The position numbers and the translations under genes are program-made. Shown here in pieces: positions 6,118 through 14,052 of a stretch of 64,000 nucleotides of DNA. Source of the DNA: Methyloradius palustris (GTDB lineage Bacteria > Pseudomonadota > Gammaproteobacteria > Burkholderiales > Methylophilaceae); assembly GCF_019703875.1 (NCBI RefSeq), contig NZ_AP024110.1, forward strand, positions 1,302,001-1,366,000. The letters run 5' to 3'. Below the pieces are notes generated by a model. It was not told the origin of the DNA, did not search any database, and saw only the letters and a list, made by a program, of their open reading frames with translations. Within the stretch, counting starts at the first letter, position 1, and each line of letters opens with the position of its first letter.

Positions 6118-9100
6118 ATGGATTACCAAGATTTCGGAGATTTAGTAAATAATATAAATGGCATATTTGATGTTGCTAAATCAGCAAATACTCCAGGAAG
6201 AAGCGATGCTCAGCAAGCTGCTGATGCACTGGAAGCAGCTTCAGTTATATCCACGACAATGTCTTTACTTAGTACGTTTAATCCAATGATTCCAGGGTTC
6301 CCTCTCTCAAATGGAGCAATAAATTTATTAAATCTAGAGGCACAAGGGCGTCTGATGGATGAAGCAATAGCGTCTGGTGATCAAGAGGCTATTATTCAAA
6401 CATCTTTAGATTTTGGTGCTGCTATAGCAGGAGCGCTAGGAAGTGTGCCCACTCCAATAGCTGGATATTTAAAAGTTATTAGCTTAGATTTTGCGGCTGC
6501 TTCTGCCCTCTATAAAAATCGCCAAGCAATAGAGGATTTTTTCCATGACTTAGTTAATCCTAATCCAGCTACCCCAAGTAAGCCCCCATTAATACCCATT
6601 CATTTGCCGATGGGAGATGCTGATGGGAATGGCATTCCCGATATACACGAAGGCCACTGGATAAATGTCAAAACCTCGTTCGACAATCTCGCCAACTCCC
6701 CGCAACGCAGCGACCCCTTCACCCTAGATTTAAACGGCAACGGCATAGACACCGTAGGCATCAGTACCACCAATCCCATTCTCTTTGACATAGACGCCGA
6801 CGGCGTAAAAACCAGCACAGGCTGGATCGCTGCGACTGATGGTTTGCTGGTTCTGGACAGAAATGGCAACGACACCATAGACAACGGCCGTGAACTCTTT
6901 GGTGATGCCACCCTTAAAACCAACGGCCAACTCGCCGCTGACGGCTTTGACGCCATTGCTGACCAGGACACCAATCACGACGGCATCATCAGCAACCTAG
7001 ACGCTAACTGGAACAACCTCCGCGTATGGCGTGACCTCAACCAGGACGGCATCAGCCAGGCCAACGAACTCGTCACCCTGAATAGCCTCGGTATTGCCAG
7101 CATCAATGTCACAGGCCAGGATCACAGTACGCTGCTGAATGATGGCAACGTCCTCGCCGACCTCGGCACCTTCACCTATGCCAATGGCACCAATGGTACC
7201 GCAGGCACCGCCGCCAATCTTGCTGATGTCAATCTGGTACAAGATACCTTCACCAGTCAGTTCACAGACCACATCCCCCTGACTACACAAGCAGCCACAC
7301 TGCCTAACCTGCAAGGCAGTGGACAAGTACGCGATCTTCAAGAAGCCGCCAGCCTCTCACCAACACTTGCTAATTTGCTCACCCAGTTCGCTACAGCCAG
7401 CCGAGCCGACCAACATGCCCTGATGGATCAAATCCTCAAAGCCTGGTCAGATACCAGCACCATGGCGACTACCTTCACGGGTGCTTATGCTGGCCACACC
7501 CTTACTGTAGATATGCAAGCAGCTTATACGGGTCTAGCAGTGGGCAGCGCAGGTTACCAAGCCATGGCGGACAAACTCACCGTCATGGAACACTTCAATG
7601 GTAGAACCTACCAACCTATTCCTACGGGCACAGGTGCCGTCACGCTCACTCTTTGGCATGTCGCACAAGATTTACTCAACCAGAGTTACGATGTACTTAA
7701 ACAATCGGTGTATCAAAGCCTGCATCAGGCCGCAATCTATGACACCCTAGTGAAACCTCTATTGGATGAAGTCCAACTCAGCATTACTGATGCTGGTATT
7801 TCATTAGATTTCACTGCTCTGAATGCCGACCTCAACGCTCGCATCACTGCGAATTCAACAGCAGGCATCCAGGATTTACTAGACTTCTACATTGGCACCA
7901 AAGACACCCTGAAAGACAGCGGATGGCAGGGGCAGCAGATGATCGTGGATTTCTTAGCGAGCCATACGATAACTCCTGATATCAATACGGCCCTGCTAGA
8001 TGCAGGATTTTCTGTGAAAGGCTATACCGGCTGGAATAATGGCTATGGTTCAAGTGCAGATGACTTTATGGTGGCAGATGACCAGGCTGATACGCTGAAT
8101 GGTGGGGCTGGAGATGATGCGTTATTAGGGATGGGGGGCAATGACCAGCTATCTGGAGGCGATGGCAATGACACACTAGAAGGCGGAGCTGGCAATGATG
8201 GCTTGGCTGGTAGTGAAGGCAATGATGTTTTACTGGGTGGCAGTGGTGATGACGGCCTCAATGGCGGAAACGGCAATGACACCCTGATAGGCGGGACTGG
8301 TAACGATTACCTGTTTGGTGGTGATGGTGCTGATGTTTACCAATTCAGCACAGGCGACGGTGCGGATTACATCCTTAACAGTGATGACGGCTATGGTGCA
8401 AGTGTAGACACCATTAAATTCACGGATGTGACCTCGACACAATTGAGATCAGTAGTGCGCAGTGGATACGATCTGATCTTGAATTATGGTACGAGCGACA
8501 GTATTACGGCAGGCAACCATTTCAACAATTCATTCTGGTCGATTGGCCAGGTACAGTTCAGCGACGGCGTGACCATGAACATGGCCCAGTTGTTCGAGGC
8601 CTATGCCCTCAACCTGACCGATGGCGCAGACAACGTCACTTTTAATGGTGCTACTAGTAACCTCCACATCTTGGGTGGAGATGGAAATGACCAAATATCA
8701 ACGGGTTTGGGCAATGACACACTAGAAGGCGGAGCTGGCAATGATGGCTTGGCTGGTAGTGAAGGCAATGATGTTTTACTGGGTGGCAGTGGTGATGACG
8801 GCCTCAATGGCGGAAACGGCAATGACACCCTGATAGGCGGGACTGGTAACGATTACCTGTTTGGTGGTGATGGTACTGATGTTTACCAATTCAGCACAGG
8901 AGATGGTACGGATTACATCCTTAACAGTGATGACGGCTATGGTGCAAGTGTAGACACCATTAAATTCACGGACGTGACTTCGACACAACTCACTTCATTA
9001 ACCCGTGTGGGCAATGATCTGGTCATCAACTACGGCGTCAGTGACAGCATTACGGCAGGTAACCATTTCGCAAATACATTCTGGTCGATGGGTCAGGTCC

Positions 9101-12100
9101 AGTTCAGCGACGGTGTCACCATGAGTATGGCGCAACTGTTTGCTGCCTATGCCATCAACCTGACCAATGACGCAGACAATGCTAGCTTTGGTGATATTAG
9201 TAATCTCCACATTCTTGCTGGAGACGGAAGTGATCGAGTCACAACGAGTTCAGGTAATGACACGCTGGACGGCGGGAATGGGGATGACATTCTGAGTAGC
9301 GCTGCTGGTAATGACATCTTACTGGGTGGCAGTGGCAATGACCAACTATCTGGAGGCGATGACAATGACACATTGATAGGAGGTACTGGCGACGACAATC
9401 TGAATGGCGGAAACGGCAATGACACCCTGATAGGCGGGACTGGTAACGATTACCTGTTTGGTGGTGATGGTGCTGATGTTTACCAATTCACCACAGGAGA
9501 TGGTACGGATTACATCCTTAACAGTGATGACGGCTATGGTGCAAGTGTAGACACCATTAAATTCACGGATGTGACCTCGACACAATTGAGATCAGTAGTG
9601 CGCAGTGGATACGATCTGATCTTGAATTATGGTACGAGCGACAGTATTACGGCAGGCAACCATTTCAACAATTCATTCTGGTCGATTGGCCAGGTACAGT
9701 TCAGCGACGGCGTGACCATGAACATGGCCCAGTTGTTCGAGGCCTATGCCCTCAACCTGACCGATGGCGCAGACAACGTCACTTTTAATGGTGCTACTAG
9801 TAACCTCCACATCTTGGGTGGAGATGGAAATGACCAAATATCAACGGGTTTGGGCAATGACACACTAGAAGGCGGAGCTGGCAATGATGGCTTGGCTGGT
9901 AGTGAAGGCAATGATGTTTTACTGGGTGGCAGTGGTGATGACGGCCTCAATGGCGGAAACGGCAATGACACCCTGATAGGCGGGACTGGTAACGATTACC
10001 TGTTTGGTGGTGATGGTGCTGATGTTTACCAATTCAGCACAGGCGACGGTGCGGATTACATCCTTAACAGTGATGACGGCTATGGTGCAAGTGTAGACAC
10101 CATTAAATTCACGGATGTGACCTCGACACAATTGAGATCAGTAGTGCGCAGTGGATACGATCTGATCTTGAATTATGGTACGAGCGACAGTATTACGGCA
10201 GGCAACCATTTCAACAATTCATTCTGGTCGATTGGCCAGGTACAGTTCAGCGACGGCGTGACCATGAACATGGCCCAGTTGTTCGAGGCCTATGCCCTCA
10301 ACCTGACCGATGGCGCAGACAACGTCACTTTTAATGGTGCTACTAGTAACCTCCACATCTTGGGTGGAGATGGAAATGACCAAATATCAACGGGTTTGGG
10401 CAATGACACACTAGAAGGCGGAGCTGGCAATGATGGCTTGGCTGGTAGTGAAGGCAATGATGTTTTACTGGGTGGCAGTGGTGATGACGGCCTCAATGGC
10501 GGAAACGGCAATGACACCCTGATAGGCGGGACTGGTAACGATTACCTGTTTGGTGGTGATGGTGCTGATGTTTACCAATTCAGCACAGGAGATGGTACGG
10601 ATTACATCCTTAACAGTGATGACGGCTATGGTGCAAGTGTAGACACCATTAAATTCACGGACGTGACTTCGACACAACTCACTTCATTAACCCGTGTGGG
10701 CAATGATCTGGTCATCAACTACGGCGTCAGTGACAGCATTACGGCAGGTAACCATTTCGCAAATACATTCTGGTCGATGGGTCAGGTCCAGTTCAGCGAC
10801 GGTGTCACCATGAGTATGGCGCAGTTGTTTGCAGCGTACCCATTTAGTTTTACATTGACGACTGGTAACGACAATGTAAGTTTCGCTGGCTATGGTAGTG
10901 TTAAAGTCTATGCAGATGCTGGCAATGACACGATCATTGGCACCTCAGGCAACGACACCCTGGATGGAGGCACAGGTGCTGACTATCTCTACGGCGGTGC
11001 AGGCAACGACACCTACGTAGTGGACAACATTGGTGATGTTGTGTCTGAGAGTGCGAATGCAGGCATAGATACAGTGCAATCCAGCATTACCTACACCTTA
11101 ACCGATAATGTCGAGAACCTCACCCTTACTGGCACCACAGCCATTAATGGCACGGGCAATGCCCTTGATAACTATCTTACCGGCAATAGCACTATCAACA
11201 TCTTAACTGGTGGTGCAGGCAACGATACGTTAGATGGCGGTCTTGGTAACGATACTCTCATTGGCGGTATCGGCGACGATACTTATATCATTGATACTAA
11301 ATATGATGTCATCACCGAGAATGCAGGTGAAGGTACTGACACCGTCCAAAGTAATTTTAGCTATACCATCGGCAACAATCTAGAGAACCTTACCCTGACA
11401 GGTACTGCTGCAATTAACGGCACTGGCAACAGCCTCAACAACGTGCTCATCGGCAACGCCAACTACAACGTCCTGGATGGAGGCGCCGGTGTAGATACCA
11501 TGATTGGTGGATCAGGCAACGACACTTATGTGGTGGACAATGCAGGGGACGTGGTGATCGAGAATGCAGCCGAAGGTACGGATACTGTGCAATCCAGTAT
11601 CACTTACACTCTTGGTGCCAATGTCGAGAACCTCACCCTGACTGGCACTCTCGCCATCAATGGCACTGGTAACGAACTCAACAACATCATGATCGGCAAT
11701 AGTGCAGCTAACATCCTCATTGGCGGTGCAGGTAACGACAATATCAACGGCGGCACAGGCGCAGATACCTTAATCGGTGGCACTGGCAATGATACCTACG
11801 TGGTGGATGATGCAGGTGACGTAATCACCGAATACGATGCTGAAGGCACTGACCTTGTTCAATCCAGCATCAATTACACGCTGACTGCCAACGTCGAGAA
11901 CCTCACCCTGACTGGCACTGCTGCGATTAACGGCACTGGTAACGAACTCGCCAATACCCTCACTGGCAACACAGCGGCCAACATCCTGAATGGTGGTGCT
12001 GGCAACGACACCCTTAACGGTGGTGCAGGGACTGACACGATGATAGGCGGCACGGGTGATGATACCTATATCGTGGATAACACAGGGGACGTCATTACAG

Positions 12101-13932
12101 AGAATGCAGGTGAAGGTACAGACAATGTGCAGGCTAGTGTTACCTACACACTCAGTGCCAATCTGGAGAATCTTACCCTCACAGGGACGGCAGCGATTAA
12201 CGGTACAGGCAATGACCTCAACAACCTTCTGGTCGGTACTACTGCTGCCAACTACCTGCAAGGTGGGGCTGGCAATGACACACTCCAGGGTAATTATGGC
12301 TATGACACTCTGGATGGGGGCTTGGGAATCGATACGGTGACCTATGCGGGCACTTGGACAGGCATCCAGATCAATCTCGCTGCTGGCACTGCCACGGGAG
12401 GTGCTGCAACGGGTAATGTACTCCTCAATATTGAAAACATCATCGGTTCAGGTGCCAACGACCTAATCACGGGTGACGCAGGTAATAACGTACTTGACGG
12501 TTCTCTAGGGGCTGATACCCTTATCGGAGGACTGGGGGATGATATCTATTACCTGGATTCCACTGGGGATGTTGTCACAGAAAACGCCAACGAAGGCACT
12601 GACAGCGTATTCTCCACGTTTAGCTATACTCTGGGTGCCAATGTTGAGAATCTCACCATTATCTATAGTTCCAACCAGAATGCCACTGGTAACGAACTCA
12701 ACAACATACTGACGACCACGCTGGGCAACAACACCCTGGATGGCAAAGCGGGTGCCGACACCATGAGCGGCGGTATCGGCAATGACACCTATGTTGTGGA
12801 CAACGCTGGAGACCTCGTGATCGAAAACGCAGGTGAAGGCACTGACTTGGTTCAATCGAGTATCACCTACACCCTCACCGACAATGTTGAGAACCTCGCA
12901 CTCACCGGTACTGCCAATATCAACGGCACAGGCAACACCCTCAATAACACGCTCACTGGCAATGCAGGCAATAACATCCTCGATGGTGGTTTAGGTGCAG
13001 ATACCATGAGTGGTGGTGCAGGCAATGATACTTATATCGTCGATAATTTAGGTGACGTAGTGACTGAAGCTGCCAACGCAGGCACCGACACCGTCAATGT
13101 AGCCCTTGCCACGGTAGGCGGTACCTATACGGTGGTAACGAATGTCGAGAATGCGACCTTGATCAACACTGTTGCCTACAACCTCACTGGTAACTCTGGC
13201 AACAATGTCCTCATTGGCAACGCCAGCAATAACATCCTCAATGGCGTTGCAGGTGCTGACAGCATGTTGGGTGGTTTAGGTGACGATACCTATGTGGTCG
13301 ATAATGTGGCCGACGTGGTTACAGAGTACGCAGGCGAAGGTACCGATACCGTGCTATCCAGCATCACCTACACCCTGGGCAACAACCTGGAAAACCTCAC
13401 CCTCACTGGCACGGCTGCACTCAATGGGACTGGCAATAGCCTGGACAATGTGCTGACAGGTAACAGCGGTGCTAACAGCCTAACAGGTGGCGCAGGCAAT
13501 GATACGTTCATCGGCGGCCTAGGAGCAGATACCTTAACGGGTGGTACAGGCAACGACACCTACCAGTTCACCCGAGGTGATGGCGCTGACACCATTGTTG
13601 AAAACGATGCTACTGCGGGTAATACTGACGTACTCAAATTCACCTCAGGCACCAGTTACGATCAGCTCTGGTTTAAACATGTGGCCAATAATCTGGAGAT
13701 CAGCATTATCGGTACCACCGATAAGACCATCATCAAGGACTGGTACACAGCCACTGATAACCATGTAGAACAAATCACGACAGTGGATGGTAGCCATACC
13801 TTGCTGGACACACAGGTACAGAATCTGGTCAACGCCATGGCGGGATTAACCCCGCCAGCCGCTGGACAGACCACCCTGCCAGCAGCGTACCAGACCCAAC
13901 TCGCACCGGTGCTGGCTGCTAACTGGTCGTAA
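6118..13932 (+). CDS. giant RTX protein with FrpC-like self-processing module (type I secreted)
   Basis: A 2604-residue calcium-binding protein expected to be exported by the adjacent type I system. Layout: 1-160, an Ala-rich helical module encoded by A+T-rich DNA. Residues 199-395 are FrpC-like, opening with SDPFTLDLNGNGID (Asp199-Pro200 is the potential autocleavage site), with several EF-hand-like loops (DLNGNGID, DIDADGVK, DRNGNDTIDNG, DQDTNHDG, DLNQDGIS). Residues 396-660 are a conserved helical linker. From about 665 come GGxGxDxLx RTX nonapeptides within five ~182-residue repeats, then nine ~90-residue repeats with NVENLTLTG...INGTGN. The C-terminus (LTPPAAGQTTLP... LAANWS) is the uncleaved secretion signal typical of this group. 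There is no Cys-containing signal peptide or membrane anchor. A ribosome site AGGA lies 10 bases before the ATG. It could be an adhesin, surface-layer protein or effector carrier. Confidence 0.93.
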   Translation: MDYQDFGDLVNNINGIFDVAKSANTPGRSDAQQAADALEAASVISTTMSLLSTFNPMIPGFPLSNGAINLLNLEAQGRLMDEAIASGDQEAIIQTSLDFGAAIAGALGSVPTPIAGYLKVISLDFAAASALYKNRQAIEDFFHDLVNPNPATPSKPPLIPIHLPMGDADGNGIPDIHEGHWINVKTSFDNLANSPQRSDPFTLDLNGNGIDTVGISTTNPILFDIDADGVKTSTGWIAATDGLLVLDRNGNDTIDNGRELFGDATLKTNGQLAADGFDAIADQDTNHDGIISNLDANWNNLRVWRDLNQDGISQANELVTLNSLGIASINVTGQDHSTLLNDGNVLADLGTFTYANGTNGTAGTAANLADVNLVQDTFTSQFTDHIPLTTQAATLPNLQGSGQVRDLQEAASLSPTLANLLTQFATASRADQHALMDQILKAWSDTSTMATTFTGAYAGHTLTVDMQAAYTGLAVGSAGYQAMADKLTVMEHFNGRTYQPIPTGTGAVTLTLWHVAQDLLNQSYDVLKQSVYQSLHQAAIYDTLVKPLLDEVQLSITDAGISLDFTALNADLNARITANSTAGIQDLLDFYIGTKDTLKDSGWQGQQMIVDFLASHTITPDINTALLDAGFSVKGYTGWNNGYGSSADDFMVADDQADTLNGGAGDDALLGMGGNDQLSGGDGNDTLEGGAGNDGLAGSEGNDVLLGGSGDDGLNGGNGNDTLIGGTGNDYLFGGDGADVYQFSTGDGADYILNSDDGYGASVDTIKFTDVTSTQLRSVVRSGYDLILNYGTSDSITAGNHFNNSFWSIGQVQFSDGVTMNMAQLFEAYALNLTDGADNVTFNGATSNLHILGGDGNDQISTGLGNDTLEGGAGNDGLAGSEGNDVLLGGSGDDGLNGGNGNDTLIGGTGNDYLFGGDGTDVYQFSTGDGTDYILNSDDGYGASVDTIKFTDVTSTQLTSLTRVGNDLVINYGVSDSITAGNHFANTFWSMGQVQFSDGVTMSMAQLFAAYAINLTNDADNASFGDISNLHILAGDGSDRVTTSSGNDTLDGGNGDDILSSAAGNDILLGGSGNDQLSGGDDNDTLIGGTGDDNLNGGNGNDTLIGGTGNDYLFGGDGADVYQFTTGDGTDYILNSDDGYGASVDTIKFTDVTSTQLRSVVRSGYDLILNYGTSDSITAGNHFNNSFWSIGQVQFSDGVTMNMAQLFEAYALNLTDGADNVTFNGATSNLHILGGDGNDQISTGLGNDTLEGGAGNDGLAGSEGNDVLLGGSGDDGLNGGNGNDTLIGGTGNDYLFGGDGADVYQFSTGDGADYILNSDDGYGASVDTIKFTDVTSTQLRSVVRSGYDLILNYGTSDSITAGNHFNNSFWSIGQVQFSDGVTMNMAQLFEAYALNLTDGADNVTFNGATSNLHILGGDGNDQISTGLGNDTLEGGAGNDGLAGSEGNDVLLGGSGDDGLNGGNGNDTLIGGTGNDYLFGGDGADVYQFSTGDGTDYILNSDDGYGASVDTIKFTDVTSTQLTSLTRVGNDLVINYGVSDSITAGNHFANTFWSMGQVQFSDGVTMSMAQLFAAYPFSFTLTTGNDNVSFAGYGSVKVYADAGNDTIIGTSGNDTLDGGTGADYLYGGAGNDTYVVDNIGDVVSESANAGIDTVQSSITYTLTDNVENLTLTGTTAINGTGNALDNYLTGNSTINILTGGAGNDTLDGGLGNDTLIGGIGDDTYIIDTKYDVITENAGEGTDTVQSNFSYTIGNNLENLTLTGTAAINGTGNSLNNVLIGNANYNVLDGGAGVDTMIGGSGNDTYVVDNAGDVVIENAAEGTDTVQSSITYTLGANVENLTLTGTLAINGTGNELNNIMIGNSAANILIGGAGNDNINGGTGADTLIGGTGNDTYVVDDAGDVITEYDAEGTDLVQSSINYTLTANVENLTLTGTAAINGTGNELANTLTGNTAANILNGGAGNDTLNGGAGTDTMIGGTGDDTYIVDNTGDVITENAGEGTDNVQASVTYTLSANLENLTLTGTAAINGTGNDLNNLLVGTTAANYLQGGAGNDTLQGNYGYDTLDGGLGIDTVTYAGTWTGIQINLAAGTATGGAATGNVLLNIENIIGSGANDLITGDAGNNVLDGSLGADTLIGGLGDDIYYLDSTGDVVTENANEGTDSVFSTFSYTLGANVENLTIIYSSNQNATGNELNNILTTTLGNNTLDGKAGADTMSGGIGNDTYVVDNAGDLVIENAGEGTDLVQSSITYTLTDNVENLALTGTANINGTGNTLNNTLTGNAGNNILDGGLGADTMSGGAGNDTYIVDNLGDVVTEAANAGTDTVNVALATVGGTYTVVTNVENATLINTVAYNLTGNSGNNVLIGNASNNILNGVAGADSMLGGLGDDTYVVDNVADVVTEYAGEGTDTVLSSITYTLGNNLENLTLTGTAALNGTGNSLDNVLTGNSGANSLTGGAGNDTFIGGLGADTLTGGTGNDTYQFTRGDGADTIVENDATAGNTDVLKFTSGTSYDQLWFKHVANNLEISIIGTTDKTIIKDWYTATDNHVEQITTVDGSHTLLDTQVQNLVNAMAGLTPPAAGQTTLPAAYQTQLAPVLAANWS
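8164..10947 (+). repeat. five tandem ~546-bp repeats in the RTX gene
   Basis: Units start at 8164, 8710, 9253, 9853 and 10399, with lengths 546, 543, 600, 546 and 549. Each begins with GND(T)L RTX nonapeptides and ends with a VYQF...GQVQFSDGVTM beta domain. The domain occurs in two versions: R (SVVRSGYDLILNYG; units 1, 3, 4) and T (SLTRVGNDLVINYG; units 2, 5). Units 1 and 4 appear identical at every base, including silent positions, so they were copied recently or are kept alike by gene conversion. Unit 3 carries two extra nonapeptides. Confidence 0.9.
10948..13547 (+). repeat. nine ~90-residue RTX/VENLTL repeats
   Basis: The pattern is GNDTYVVDNxGDVVxENAxEGTD, then VQSSITYTL, (N/D)VENLTLTG, INGTGN, then RTX nonapeptides. 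Nine copies of the VENL element can be counted, and the sixth and eighth are degenerate. Between the fifth and sixth lies a different insert (TYAGTWTGIQINLAAGTA). Unlike the first block these copies have diverged at DNA level, so this array is older. Confidence 0.85.
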
Positions 13933-14005
13933 ATTCAAGTAAGAGTAAAGTAATATAAAAGATACAAAAGTAACTAGCAACAAATCATTACTTAAAGGGG
14001 AAACG

Positions 14006-14043
14006 GCAGGCCGACATCATCTCACACATGATGTCGGCCTTGC
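14006..14043 (+). promoter_or_regulatory. strong hairpin between RTX and ABC exporter genes
   Basis: A 13-bp perfect stem, AGGCCGACATCAT (14008-14020) with ATGATGTCGGCCT (14028-14040), has a 7-base loop and two further GC pairs past a bulge. No T run follows. It ends nine bases before the exporter ATG. It may attenuate read-through from the RTX gene, protect mRNA, or bring the upstream AAAGGGG (13994-14000) close to the ATG. Confidence 0.65.
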
Positions 14044-14052
14044 TTTGCATGA

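Noticed and set aside
8164..10947. Regular repeats that might be taken for a CRISPR array or minisatellite
   Set aside because: The units are 546-600 bp, coding in one frame, with RTX nonapeptides; no short spacers are present.
11770..12261. Long open frame antisense to the RTX gene, and similar Ser/Pro-rich frames at 8043-8282, 9147-9425 and 10290-10517
   Set aside because: They mirror the repeat codons of the RTX gene, recur with its period, and have no start context or family resemblance.
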